Part shown: positions 18,282 to 28,407 of the stretch, piece by piece
Layout of the letters: each line of letters starts with the position of its first letter
Position numbering within the stretch: the stretch's first letter is position 1
Origin: Dyella sp. AtDHG13
GTDB taxonomy: Bacteria; Pseudomonadota; Gammaproteobacteria; Xanthomonadales; Rhodanobacteraceae
Length of the DNA: 64,000 bases
Direction of reading: 5' to 3'
NCBI RefSeq assembly: GCF_003201105.1
Contig: NZ_QICJ01000002.1
Location: 372,001-436,000 of the forward strand
The notes under the pieces: model-generated
Told to the model about the DNA's origin: nothing
What the model saw: the letters and a program-made list of their open reading frames with translations, nothing else
Database searches by the model: none
Position numbers and translations under genes: made by a program

Positions 18282-19567
18282 CCTTCCAATCGCGTCTTGA
18301 ACCAGTCCTTGCCCTGCTGCCACCAATAGCTGGCCTGCGCGCCTAGGTAACCGAACGGCCGATAGGTGGGATCCAGCCCATACGGCGCGAACTGTTTCCA
18401 GCGGTCGTCGCCATCGGCCAAGGCCGATGCCAACAGATCACCCGCCGCGCAGGTCGGGGCGAGCCCATGTCCACCGAACGCCTGCGCCCACCACAGGCCA
18501 TCACCGCTGGTGCCGATCTGCGGCATCTGGTGGCGGGCGTAGCTCATCAAGCCCGACCACGCGTAATCGATGCGCACGCCCTTGAGCTGCGGAAACACGC
18601 GCAGCAGATCCCGTATCAGCAGGCGCTGTACCGCACGCGGCGAGCGATCGCGCACGGAAATCCGGCCTCCCCACAGCAGGCGGCTATCGGGCAGAGGCCG
18701 GTAATAGTCGAAGGCGAAGCGGGAGTCGTACACGGCCGCGCGTGTTTCCAGCGCATCGTTGAGGCGCTCTCCCAAGGGCTCGGTCACCATCACATAGGTG
18801 GCGATGGGCAGGATCGCCCGATCTACCTGCCGCTTCAGCCCTGCGAGATAGCCGCCGCAGGCAAGCACGACCTGATCGGCATGCACGGCGCCCTGTGCGG
18901 TTTCCACACGCCAACGCGAGCCGTCGCGGCGCAGCTGCCAGACGTCAGTGTTTTCATGCACGCTCACGCCCTGCTTTGCCGCGGCGCCGGCCAGGCCAAT
19001 GGCGAGGTTCAGCGGGTGCAGGTGCAGCGCGTCGCGCTCATAGAGTCCGTCGTAGTAGCGGGTGGTGTGCACGCGCGCACGTAGCTCGCTTTGCGGCAGC
19101 CATTCCCATGCCACATCATAGTGCTTCGCCAACAACTCCTGGCGCTGGCGCAGCACCGCCGGGTCGCGGAACCAGTTCGCCCAGATCACGCCTTCGTCGA
19201 CCAGATCGCAGGGAATGGCATAACGCGACACGCGCTCGCGGATACGCGCAACAGCATCGGTGGTCAGCCCGAACAGCGCGCGGGCCGCATCCTGTCCGCG
19301 CTGGTCGAGCAGGGCTTGCTCTCCCAGCGAATAGCCGCCGAACACGAAGCCGCCGTTGCGCCCGGAGGCGCCAAATCCGACCTGCTCGCGCTCCAGCAAC
19401 ACCACGTCGCGCACGCCGCGCTCGGCCAAGCCAAGCGCCGTATGCAGGCCCGCGAAACCGCCACCAATGATGGCGATGCGCGCATCCACCTTGCCTTGCA
19501 GCGGCGCAAATGGCGTGTACGGCGTCGCCGTGGCGCGGTAGTAGGAAACAGCCGGTGACGAAGTCAT
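18278..19567 (-). CDS. FAD-dependent oxidoreductase, PuuB-like
   Basis: A 429-residue DAO-fold flavoprotein. The dinucleotide-binding motif [12 protein letters not shown] (about residues 33-44), the [11 protein letters not shown] motif and the C-terminal GGHGLAPT are those of gamma-glutamylputrescine oxidase (PuuB) and related amine oxidases. The substrate is probably a primary or secondary amine; putrescine derivatives are a guess from family similarity. No puuA, puuC or puuD lies nearby. Translation is coupled to csaA by a 4-nt overlap. Confidence 0.82.
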   Translation of the reverse strand: MTSSPAVSYYRATATPYTPFAPLQGKVDARIAIIGGGFAGLHTALGLAERGVRDVVLLEREQVGFGASGRNGGFVFGGYSLGEQALLDQRGQDAARALFGLTTDAVARIRERVSRYAIPCDLVDEGVIWANWFRDPAVLRQRQELLAKHYDVAWEWLPQSELRARVHTTRYYDGLYERDALHLHPLNLAIGLAGAAAKQGVSVHENTDVWQLRRDGSRWRVETAQGAVHADQVVLACGGYLAGLKRQVDRAILPIATYVMVTEPLGERLNDALETRAAVYDSRFAFDYYRPLPDSRLLWGGRISVRDRSPRAVQRLLIRDLLRVFPQLKGVRIDYAWSGLMSYARHQMPQIGTSGDGLWWAQAFGGHGLAPTCAAGDLLASALADGDDRWKQFAPYGLDPTYRPFGYLGAQASYWWQQGKDWFKTRLEG

Positions 19568-19655
19568 GCGTTGGGCGTGGGCTTGTCTCGGTACAGGCGA
19601 TCAAGCATAGCGCAGCCGTGCGGCGTCTCCCCGCCATGACGCATGGCAGGGGCGC

Positions 19656-22097
19656 TCAGTCGACGACATTCACGCCTAGCGGGCGCATGTCGCTGCGACC
19701 GCGGTCGTCCACCACCCGCACTTCGTAGTTGCCGGCGGTGCCGGGCTGCCAGAACAGCGGCTCGCCCGGCACGCTGCGCCCTACGTAGGCATCGTTGACG
19801 AACCAGTACATCTCATGGACGGAGGCATCCGCATTGGCGCTGAAGGCGATGCGATCCTCGCCGCTGGACTTGAGCCGCAAGGCGTAGATGCTGCCGCGCA
19901 GCGGCGAGGTGATGGACGGCGGCTCGCCGTCGACGCCGCTCAGCACGCAGGCATCGTTGCGTGGCGGCGCGCGGCGCGGAATGCCGGCCTGCACGAACAC
20001 GCGCTGCAACTCGGATGGCCAGTACTCGTAGACCTCCACATGAGTGCGCTTGCCCGCGTACGGCGGACAGGCGGGCTTGCCGGTGTCATCGTCAATCACC
20101 ACCGGGCGATGCACCTGGCTCACGCGGATGGGCGACTTGCCCGGAATGAACCAAGTCATGCCACGCTGCGGACACCACTGATTGGGCAGGTCGCCACTGG
20201 CGAGACAGATCTCCACGCGTTTGAGGTGTGCAGGCATATGCCGCAGCGGTTCGGCCATGCGCGGCTGCGCGGCCCTCAGCGCGTCCACCATCTGGAAGAA
20301 CAGCGGCGCCGCCGCGTCCACGCCCACGAAGGCGGGATTGCTGCTGCCGTCGAAATTGCCCACCCACACCACGAGCACATACGGCCCGAAGCTGCCGGCC
20401 GTCCACGCATCGCGGAAGCCCCACGACGTGCCGGTTTTCCAATACACCGGCAGGCGATCCGGCTGCGCGCCGGTGGTCTCGTCCGGCCGTGGATTCTGCC
20501 GCAGCATGTCCATGACCATGAAGCTGGCTTCGTCACTCAGCAGGCGCGTGCCGGCGGTTTGCGGATCGTCGGCCAGCAGGCGCAACGGTTTGAGTTCGCC
20601 GCGGTTGGCCAGCATGGCGTAGAAGCCGCCCAGCTCCTGCATGGTGACCTCGCCGCCGCCCAGCACCAGCGCCAGGCCGTAGTGCTTTTCGCTCGCCATG
20701 CGGCTGATGCCGGCATCGCGCAGAAACTGATAGAGACTCGGTTGTTGCAACTGCGAGGCCACCCACACGGCGGGGATATTGCGGCTGCGTATCAGGGCTT
20801 CCGTGGCCGTCACCGGTCCCAGGAAGTGCCCGTCGAAGTTTTCCGGTGCGTAGGGACCAAAGGCGGTCGGTACGTCACGCAGCACCGTCTGCGGATGCAA
20901 CACGCCCTGGTCGAAGCCAAGCGCATAGATGAAAGGCTTGAGCGTCGAGCCGGGCGAACGCTTGGCGAGCGTGCCGTTCACCTGTCCCTGGATATCGGCG
21001 TTGCCGTAGTCGGCGGATCCCACCAGGGCCTTGATGCCCATGTCGCGCGTGTCCACCAGCAGCGCCGCGACATTGCGGATGCCGCGTCCGCTGTTGCGTT
21101 CCACGTAGCGATCCAGCTGGCGCTCCAGCACGTGCTGGAGATCGAGATCCAGCGTGGTCGTCACGCGGCTGTCCCTGTCGCTGGACATCATGCGGCGCGC
21201 AGCGAGCACCTGATCCACCGCATGCGGTGCCTCGAACGGCAACTGCGACAAAGGGCGAAGGCGCAACGGCAACGCAAACAATGGCTGCAGGCCGGCATCC
21301 TTCGGATGCAATGTTTTCCAGCGCACATAGAGCCGATTGCGCGAATCGCTGAGCCGGCGGCTGATAAGGTCAGGCGCATCCCCGCCCGCCTGCAGGCGAC
21401 GGCTGGGATCCTGCGGGATCACCGCCAGCGTCAGCGCTTCGGGCAGGCTGAGCCTGTCGGCAGGCTTGTCGAAGTACGCCAGGCTCGCCGCGCCCACGCC
21501 TTCCACGTTGCGGCCGTACGGCGCGTAGTTGAGATAGGCCTCGAGAATCTGGTCCTTGGAGTAGAACAACTCCAGTTGGATCGCCCGCGCCACCTGCCGC
21601 AGCTTGCCCGCCGGCGTGCGCGTATTGAGCCGCCACAGCAGGCGCGCCAGCTGCATGGTGATGGTCGAGCCGCCCTGCCGATTGCCGTGGCTCACGTAAG
21701 TGACCCAGGCGCCGCGCATCAGTCCATAGGGATTGAAGCCGGGATGCCAGCGATACCAGCGGTCTTCGTGCAGCAAGACGCCATCCACCAGGGCGGGCGA
21801 TACGTCCTTGAGCGGCACCCACAGACGGTAGCGCTGGTCATTTGCCAGGGTGAGGCGCAGCAAGCGGCCATGCGCGTCATAGACCGCCGTCGACGATGGC
21901 AGCCACGCATTCAGCGGACGATGCGGCCACCACCGGCACCCCACCAGCAATGCGGCGAGCAAGGCCGCGCCCACCAGCCAGTTCTGCCAACGGAGGACCC
22001 AGCGGACCATGGCGTGCCAGCAACGGACGATGGGCGAAGACATGAGCATGCGTGACATCCGCAGGCGCGCCCACCGGAGCGGGCGCGCCTTATCCAT
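19656..22097 (-). CDS. pbpC: Penicillin-binding protein 1C
   Basis: An 813-residue bifunctional peptidoglycan synthase. A membrane anchor lies around residues 40-54, followed by a GT51 glycosyltransferase (Glu111 in HEDRWYRWHPG, and QGGSTITMQLARLL), a transpeptidase with Ser384 (STLK), SRN (438-440) and KTG (554-556), and a C-terminal PBP1C-specific domain of about 100 residues. All catalytic residues are present. The start overlaps the stop of the alpha-2-macroglobulin gene (TGATG), the same partnership as yfhM-pbpC in E. coli, where PBP1C is thought to repair the wall at sites defended by the macroglobulin. Confidence 0.95.
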   Translation of the reverse strand: MDKARPLRWARLRMSRMLMSSPIVRCWHAMVRWVLRWQNWLVGAALLAALLVGCRWWPHRPLNAWLPSSTAVYDAHGRLLRLTLANDQRYRLWVPLKDVSPALVDGVLLHEDRWYRWHPGFNPYGLMRGAWVTYVSHGNRQGGSTITMQLARLLWRLNTRTPAGKLRQVARAIQLELFYSKDQILEAYLNYAPYGRNVEGVGAASLAYFDKPADRLSLPEALTLAVIPQDPSRRLQAGGDAPDLISRRLSDSRNRLYVRWKTLHPKDAGLQPLFALPLRLRPLSQLPFEAPHAVDQVLAARRMMSSDRDSRVTTTLDLDLQHVLERQLDRYVERNSGRGIRNVAALLVDTRDMGIKALVGSADYGNADIQGQVNGTLAKRSPGSTLKPFIYALGFDQGVLHPQTVLRDVPTAFGPYAPENFDGHFLGPVTATEALIRSRNIPAVWVASQLQQPSLYQFLRDAGISRMASEKHYGLALVLGGGEVTMQELGGFYAMLANRGELKPLRLLADDPQTAGTRLLSDEASFMVMDMLRQNPRPDETTGAQPDRLPVYWKTGTSWGFRDAWTAGSFGPYVLVVWVGNFDGSSNPAFVGVDAAAPLFFQMVDALRAAQPRMAEPLRHMPAHLKRVEICLASGDLPNQWCPQRGMTWFIPGKSPIRVSQVHRPVVIDDDTGKPACPPYAGKRTHVEVYEYWPSELQRVFVQAGIPRRAPPRNDACVLSGVDGEPPSITSPLRGSIYALRLKSSGEDRIAFSANADASVHEMYWFVNDAYVGRSVPGEPLFWQPGTAGNYEVRVVDDRGRSDMRPLGVNVVD

Positions 22098-25000
22098 CAG
22101 GGTTGACGGACGACTTCCAGGGTCTTGCCGCCCGCCGTGCGCGCCTGCACGCGGCGGTCGTACAGCGCTTCGCCATAGGCCGGCGGCACGATGAACTTGC
22201 CGGCATTGGTGGCCTTGATGCGGTACACGAATTCACCGACGTCGGACGTGGCAGAGCCGTAGAGCACCACGCGATCCTCGCGGATGTCGGCGTACTCCAG
22301 CGCCCAGGTGGCCTTGCCCACGCCGATGGGCGAACGCCATTCGCTGGCCTTCACCTCGCTGTCGCCGCCGCCATCGCTCGCGTCGCTCCCATCGGGCTGC
22401 TGGTCCGTCACGGCCGGCGGCGGCTGGATCACCGGCTCGAAACCGCCCGGCAGCAAATCGACGATGGCCACGTCGTCCACGCCGCTGTCGTCCGTGGCGC
22501 GGATCTTCAGATGCACGTCGATCTCCTGGCCGATGGTCACCTTGTCGATGGCCTTGCCGTTGGTATCGGTGTAATCGCGGGTGATTTCCAGCCCCTGCTT
22601 GATGGCCTTGGCCGGCTGGTCACGGTCGTAACCGCCTTGGCTCACCACGCGCCACGCCGGCAGCGTGCTGTCGTTGGTGAAGCGCAGGCGTTTGGCGTCC
22701 GCATTCCAGCTGCCCGCCTGCAGCAGGTTGCCCTGCGGCGCAGCGATGGACTTCACCGAACCGTCGGCCATCACCTGGTCGATGCGCAGCTTGTCGAGCT
22801 GCACGTTGTTCTCCTGCGCATACGTATCCAGCGCCAGCAGCACCATCGACGACGACAAGGTGTTGTACCAGCCGTACTGCAACGGTTCGGTGATGTTTTC
22901 CATCACGCGCGGCGGCAGTGACTTCGCGCGATCGGGGAAGTGCTTGCTCAGCAGGTACAGCGTGCTGGCGTCGCGGATCAGCGAGTCGTAGTAGTAGCCA
23001 TAGCTGTAATCCTTGTCGGCCTTGCTGCGCTCGAGCAGCTTCTGCGGACCGGCGATGAGCTGCGCGGCCTGCTTGTCCTGCTTGAGCAACTGGTACGACG
23101 CCGCCAGCCATGCCGCAGCCAGGTCGTTCTTCCACTGGTCAGGATAGGCGTCCTGCAGGCGTTTCTGCACCGCCGCCAGGTCATTGGTGGTGACATTGCC
23201 CTGGCGGGTCAGCAGGTACACCGCGTAGGCGCGCTGGCGCACCAGGTCGAGACCGTCCAGCGTATCGTCGCTGGCGAGCTGCTTGAGGTACTTGTTGCCC
23301 GCCTCGAACATGTCACGCGGAATGTCCACGCCGCGGTCCTTCGCCTCCAGCATGAAATGCATGGCGTAGGTGGACACGAACGGATTGGCATCCGGCGTGG
23401 CCGACCATAGGCCGAAGCCGCCCTGCCCGTTCTGGCGCGAATGCAGCACGTCCAGGAATTGCGACAACGCCTCTTCGTTGCTGAGCTTCTTGCCGCCGTT
23501 CATCGCCGGCTGCAGGGCATCGGCGAACACCTTTACCTGCGGCCACTTGGACAACACCAGCCGCGGCATGGCCGCACTGACGAGCTGCTCGCTGCAGTAG
23601 TGCTGGAAGTTCACCAGATAGGTGGTGAGGCCGCTCGATAGCACGACCGGGATGTTGGAGATGGCCGAGTCACGCGAGGCGTATTCGCTGTACATGCGAC
23701 GCAGGTCCGGCTGGTCCTGCTTGCTGCCGGCGTCCACGCGGCCCACGTCCACCTGCGTGCGATAGGCCGAGGCCGGGCGCACCGACACATCCACGCTCTG
23801 GCGCGCCGACTTGTCGCCGTAGCCTGCCGTGAAGCTCAGGTTGCCGGAGCCCAGCTTGTCGGTCGCCTTGACGCGGAACGTCACCACGCCCTCGCGCATC
23901 TCGCCGAGGTTCAGGCTCTGCGTCGGCGTACCGACGATCTGCAACTGCGGGCCGGTCTTCAGCGTTACCGCCACCGGCACCTGCTTGCCGCCCAGCCCCG
24001 TGAGGTTGTTGGCGACGCCCACGCTGACGTCCACTTCGTCGCCCGGCGCGAGCGTGGTCGGCACGTTCGGCGAGAGCACGAAATCGCCGCGCACCGTGGT
24101 GCTGCCCTCGTAGGTGCCGACGCGATCGGACGACACGGCCACCGCCATCACGCGCAGCTTGCCGTTGAAGTAGTCCGGCACCTGATAGGTGAAATCCTTC
24201 TCGCCATTGATGTCGACGATGCCGGACCAGTACGCCACCGGCTTGTCGCGCTTGCGCTTGAACGGGTTGAGCTGGCGACCGATGGCTGCGTCAGCGTCAC
24301 CGCCGGGCGCCGCCATGGCCATCAGCTTCTCGAAGTCCGGCAGGATCAGGTCGAGGATCTGCGAAGTACCCACTTCCAGCATGCGCTTGCGGAAGAAGAA
24401 CTTCAGCGGATCGCCCAGCTTGTAGCGCGCCACCTGCAGGATGCCCTCGTCCACGGCGAACACCACCGCGCGCGTGGGCTGCGGTGCGCTGAGCTTGAAG
24501 GTCACCGTATCGCCCGGCTTCACCACGGCCGGCGACTCCACCTTGATGGCGTTGCGGCGCGCGTCCAGGTTTACCGAGAACGGCACCACGCCGTAGCTCA
24601 AGGGGCTCATGAAGATCTCGTCGGAGGACGGATCGCGGATGTACTGCACGTTGATGTAGCCGTTGCCCTCGAAATCCGCAGGCACGGTGATGTGCTGCAC
24701 CGAGCTGCTGGTATCGGCGTGGAACCACGCATGCGCGTAGACCTTGTCGCGCTCGATGGTGATCAGGCCACTGCCGGCATAGGGCGCGCGGATGGCGATG
24801 TCCACCGACTCGCCCGGCGCGTAATCCTGCTTGCTCAGGTTGAGCTGCAGCTCCGCGTTGCGATCCAGCGAACGCGAGACGTTGGCGGCACCGGCCACCG
24901 AATACTCCACGCGGTTCACTTCCACGCCGTCGCTGCTGCGCACGATCACCAGCGCGTAGTTGCCCGGCTTGTCGGTCGGCAAGGCGTAGTCCATGCCGTT

Positions 25001-28000
25001 GGCGGGCACCGACAAGGGCTGCTCGTTGATCGTCACTTCCTTGAGCTTGGACTGGTACTTGTAGACGCCCGAGTCCTGCTTGGTGAGCACGGAGAGGTAA
25101 CGCCGCTCGATCAGGCGCGCCTTGAGGTCCTTCAACGCGATCGACTTGGCCGTGTGGTCGATGGCGACCAGGTGCACGCTGCGCGTCGCATCACGATTGA
25201 TGTAGTCCAGGTTGTCGACCGACTTGTAGCCCACCAACCAGTCGTTGCTGGACACCAGTGTCTGCGCGGCGGCGGCGACACTGCGGCCGCCTTCCGGCTC
25301 ATACGCCTTGGCCAGGAAATACAGCTGATAGGTGGCGTCGGCGTACTTCTTCAGGTCGAGATCGAACTCCGCGTGGCCCTTGTCGTCGGTCTTGCCGTCC
25401 TGCAGCTTGTCCTCGTAACCCTCCTTGGCGCGACGCACGTCGTAGAAGTGGTAGTCCGGCCAGCTGCGGAACGCCGGCCATGCCGGACGCAGGGTCAGCG
25501 ACGCCTCGACACGGCGATCCGCCGCGGGCGTGCCGAACAGGTTCATCACGTCCACGATGCCCTTGATCTGGTCGGGCTTGACCCAGCCTTCCGGCACCTG
25601 CCCGGCCAGCTTGGCCTCGACCTTCATGCGGTCGGGCAGAAATTCCTTCACCTGCACCGTGGTGCTGCCGATCTGCGCGCCGGCCTTGCCGTCCTTGACG
25701 ATGTAGAGGTTCACCGTCCATGTGCCGGTCGGCGCCGTTTCGGCGGGTGCGTATTCGAGTTCGCCAAAGCCGGAAGCATCCATGGACATGGGCAGCTGCT
25801 TCACCGTCATGCCGCGTGGATCGACGATTTCCGCCTGCAGCGGCACGCCGACCACGCTGCGCGTCCAGCTGGCCGCGCGCACGATCAGGCCAATGTGGAA
25901 GGTGTCGCCCGGCCGATAGATACCGCGATCGGAGAACAGGTAGGACGACAGCTGCCCTTCGTTCTGAGCATTGCGCTCGCCGCCCACGTCGAAGCGCGAG
26001 AAGTCGAGCTTGCGTTCGTAGCTGGTCGAGCCGCCGATGGGCAGGAACGAGAGATCGTCGCCCTTCTTCACCACGTAGAGCGTGGGCTGCTTTTCGCGAT
26101 CCAGGCCCTTCAAGGTGGGGAAATGCACCACGCCATCCGCCGAGGTGGTGTCGCTGAACAGCGTCTGCCCGTTCACCGCCAGCACGGACACCGTCGCGCC
26201 GCCCACCGGCTGACCGCTATGGATGGATTGCACGAACACATCCTGGCTGCCATCCAGCGAGCGCTTCACCAGCATGCCCAGGTCGGTCACCACGATCAGG
26301 CGCGTGTCGGTGGGGCTGGACGTGTCGCCGCCATCGCCGTTGTCGGCCATCTCGCCCTGCTCGTCGCCGCCCTCTTCCGGCTCGTCGCCGGCGCTGTCGT
26401 TGGTCGGCGCTGCCTGCGGCTGGTTCTCCGCCGCCTTCCTGGCCTCTTCCTTCTTCTTCTCGGCTGCGGCGTCGTAGCTGGAAAGATGCAGCAGGAACAC
26501 GCCGCGCTTGCCTTCCTTCAGGTACTGGCCCAGATCGATGCCTTCGTAATGGGCCTTGGCGGGGTCATCCTTGGGGAAGCTGCGCTTCTGCTCGAAGCGT
26601 TCCACGATGTGGTCTTCGCTGAAGTCGTAGCTCAACTCGGGGCGCGCGTACGTGCCCTGGTTGAAGCTCACCAGATGCTGCAGCTGGTCGGGCAGCACGC
26701 GGCCGACTTCGACACGCATGCCCGGCAGGTTGCGCGACACCACGGAGATGCGCTTGCTGCCCGACATGGAGAGCAGCGAACCGTCCGCCATGAAACGCAG
26801 CAGCTTGGGATAGTTGGGCACGGCGACGACCGTGGTGTAGGCCTTGCCCAGGATGTAGCCGCCGAAGGATTTCAGCCCCTTGTCGACGCGCACGTAGATG
26901 CGCTGCCCAGGCGCCGCATGGAACTTGAAGCTCTGCACGGCCTCGTAGTCATTCTCGGTCGGCACCATCTCCAGTTTCAGCGGCTGGCTCTGGCGCAACA
27001 GCGCCTCGCCGACTTCGGATGCCGCCCAGTCATACGGCGGCGCGTCGTCGGCCTGCTCCTCTCCCGGCTTGCGCGCGGGCAGCACCCACGCCTTCACCAG
27101 GCCGGCCAGTTCGCTGTCGCGCACCGTGCCGCCGACGTTGACCATCAGCACCTGCTCGGGCTCGTACTTTTCGTTGTCGACGAGGGTGGGTTCGACGCTT
27201 TCGATGGAGAGGCTGTACAGCCCCGGCACGCGCACCTGCGCTTTGATCGGCTCGCTGGTGCCATCGCCGCCGCGCGCGCTGCGGACGCCCTTGGCGATGG
27301 TGTAGGCCACCGCGCTTTCATCGCGCGGCAGGGAAAGCGGCTGCGAATGGATCCAGGCGTGCAGCTTGTACTGGTCGTAGGTGACGGTGTACTTGAGCGC
27401 GGCATCGCCACCAACGCGCTGCTTCAGGCCCACGTCGATGCGCTTTTCGAACTCCGCGCTGTCGACCGGATAATTGAACGTCACCGGCAGGATGGTCTTC
27501 TTCGCCGTGGCGTCCTGCGGATCCTGGTAGAACTCGCCGTTCTCCACCTTCGCTTCGAACGCCGGGGTATCGAATGCGAAATGGTCGTCGGCCATCAGCA
27601 CGTGGCGTGCGAATGCCTTGGCAACCTCGAAGCGCACTTCGAAATGCTTGCCGACGGGCCAGTCTTCCGCGGGGACGAACTTGAGCGTGCGGTCGTCGAC
27701 CCAGCTCCACTGACCCTTCATCGCCGGCTGCAGGGTGACGCCTGCCGTCACCGGCTTGCCGACCTGCTCGATCGGCGCGGCGGATCCGGAGAAGGTCACC
27801 ATCAGCGGATGGATGACGATGGGCTGGTGGGCGTAGTCCGTGATGGCGGGCGCGGACGCGCTCAGCGTGATGCGGGAGGGCTCCACCGGCTGGGGGCGAT
27901 TCTTGTACCACTGCCAGCCAAACCAGCCGCCGCCCAGTACCACCAGCGCGGCCAACAAGGTGCCTGCGGCATGCACCGGGCGGCGCCGGACCCAGCCGCC

Positions 28001-28132
28001 CGTGGCGGGAAGCCAGGCAGGCACGGACCAGCTGACCTGCCCCACCAGGGGGCGCAGTATCAGGCCTATGCCAGCGAAAAGCCCGCGCAACAGACGCAAG
28101 GGCAACAAGAGCAGAAATCGCAGCAGATCCAT
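22097..28132 (-). CDS. yfhM: Alpha-2-macroglobulin, membrane-anchored, 2011 aa
   Basis: A very large periplasmic protease trap. An N-terminal transmembrane segment (about residues 54-76) replaces the lipobox of E. coli YfhM. Tandem macroglobulin domains, a bait-like region and a thioester domain follow, with Cys1513-Ser-Glu-Gln1516 forming the CxEQ thioester motif, so the covalent trap should work. A Lys/Glu-rich then Asp/Gly-rich acidic linker near residues 555-605 is unusual. At 2011 residues it is about 360 longer than the E. coli protein. The ATG at 28132 follows GGAAGG and is preferred to an in-frame upstream start that would add 34 residues. It is coupled to pbpC. Confidence 0.92.
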   Translation of the reverse strand: MDLLRFLLLLPLRLLRGLFAGIGLILRPLVGQVSWSVPAWLPATGGWVRRRPVHAAGTLLAALVVLGGGWFGWQWYKNRPQPVEPSRITLSASAPAITDYAHQPIVIHPLMVTFSGSAAPIEQVGKPVTAGVTLQPAMKGQWSWVDDRTLKFVPAEDWPVGKHFEVRFEVAKAFARHVLMADDHFAFDTPAFEAKVENGEFYQDPQDATAKKTILPVTFNYPVDSAEFEKRIDVGLKQRVGGDAALKYTVTYDQYKLHAWIHSQPLSLPRDESAVAYTIAKGVRSARGGDGTSEPIKAQVRVPGLYSLSIESVEPTLVDNEKYEPEQVLMVNVGGTVRDSELAGLVKAWVLPARKPGEEQADDAPPYDWAASEVGEALLRQSQPLKLEMVPTENDYEAVQSFKFHAAPGQRIYVRVDKGLKSFGGYILGKAYTTVVAVPNYPKLLRFMADGSLLSMSGSKRISVVSRNLPGMRVEVGRVLPDQLQHLVSFNQGTYARPELSYDFSEDHIVERFEQKRSFPKDDPAKAHYEGIDLGQYLKEGKRGVFLLHLSSYDAAAEKKKEEARKAAENQPQAAPTNDSAGDEPEEGGDEQGEMADNGDGGDTSSPTDTRLIVVTDLGMLVKRSLDGSQDVFVQSIHSGQPVGGATVSVLAVNGQTLFSDTTSADGVVHFPTLKGLDREKQPTLYVVKKGDDLSFLPIGGSTSYERKLDFSRFDVGGERNAQNEGQLSSYLFSDRGIYRPGDTFHIGLIVRAASWTRSVVGVPLQAEIVDPRGMTVKQLPMSMDASGFGELEYAPAETAPTGTWTVNLYIVKDGKAGAQIGSTTVQVKEFLPDRMKVEAKLAGQVPEGWVKPDQIKGIVDVMNLFGTPAADRRVEASLTLRPAWPAFRSWPDYHFYDVRRAKEGYEDKLQDGKTDDKGHAEFDLDLKKYADATYQLYFLAKAYEPEGGRSVAAAAQTLVSSNDWLVGYKSVDNLDYINRDATRSVHLVAIDHTAKSIALKDLKARLIERRYLSVLTKQDSGVYKYQSKLKEVTINEQPLSVPANGMDYALPTDKPGNYALVIVRSSDGVEVNRVEYSVAGAANVSRSLDRNAELQLNLSKQDYAPGESVDIAIRAPYAGSGLITIERDKVYAHAWFHADTSSSVQHITVPADFEGNGYINVQYIRDPSSDEIFMSPLSYGVVPFSVNLDARRNAIKVESPAVVKPGDTVTFKLSAPQPTRAVVFAVDEGILQVARYKLGDPLKFFFRKRMLEVGTSQILDLILPDFEKLMAMAAPGGDADAAIGRQLNPFKRKRDKPVAYWSGIVDINGEKDFTYQVPDYFNGKLRVMAVAVSSDRVGTYEGSTTVRGDFVLSPNVPTTLAPGDEVDVSVGVANNLTGLGGKQVPVAVTLKTGPQLQIVGTPTQSLNLGEMREGVVTFRVKATDKLGSGNLSFTAGYGDKSARQSVDVSVRPASAYRTQVDVGRVDAGSKQDQPDLRRMYSEYASRDSAISNIPVVLSSGLTTYLVNFQHYCSEQLVSAAMPRLVLSKWPQVKVFADALQPAMNGGKKLSNEEALSQFLDVLHSRQNGQGGFGLWSATPDANPFVSTYAMHFMLEAKDRGVDIPRDMFEAGNKYLKQLASDDTLDGLDLVRQRAYAVYLLTRQGNVTTNDLAAVQKRLQDAYPDQWKNDLAAAWLAASYQLLKQDKQAAQLIAGPQKLLERSKADKDYSYGYYYDSLIRDASTLYLLSKHFPDRAKSLPPRVMENITEPLQYGWYNTLSSSMVLLALDTYAQENNVQLDKLRIDQVMADGSVKSIAAPQGNLLQAGSWNADAKRLRFTNDSTLPAWRVVSQGGYDRDQPAKAIKQGLEITRDYTDTNGKAIDKVTIGQEIDVHLKIRATDDSGVDDVAIVDLLPGGFEPVIQPPPAVTDQQPDGSDASDGGGDSEVKASEWRSPIGVGKATWALEYADIREDRVVLYGSATSDVGEFVYRIKATNAGKFIVPPAYGEALYDRRVQARTAGGKTLEVVRQP

Positions 28133-28372
28133 GATGCCTTCCCGGTTTTCATCCAATGAACACGGCGCCACGCCGGCCAGGCGAAGCCAGGTGCGCCAAA
28201 ACGCCCGCCTCTCGCGAAGCGGACCCGACCACACCGGCTTACCCTGTCAATAGCATGCTCGCCAGACATGGCGAAATGCGGCAGGGATTCTGACATGCCC
28301 GCGTCAGCAACGCATGCGGACGCGGGCGGTATAGGAAAAACCTGACATCACGACGGGAGGTCCGCCGCGAGA

Positions 28373-28396
28373 ACGCCGGCCCCTTGCGGGCCGGCG
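28373..28396. terminator. Hairpin between galU and yfhM
   Basis: ACGCCGGCCC / GGGCCGGCGT forms a 10-bp stem 12 bp downstream of the galU stop. It lacks a T-run, so its role as a terminator is uncertain. Confidence 0.5.
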
Positions 28397-28407
28397 TCGA
28401 ATGACAC

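Noticed and set aside
24692-28159. 1155-codon plus-strand open frame opposite the macroglobulin gene
   Set aside because: It is a shadow of high GC third positions in yfhM; the His/Arg/Ala-rich product matches nothing.
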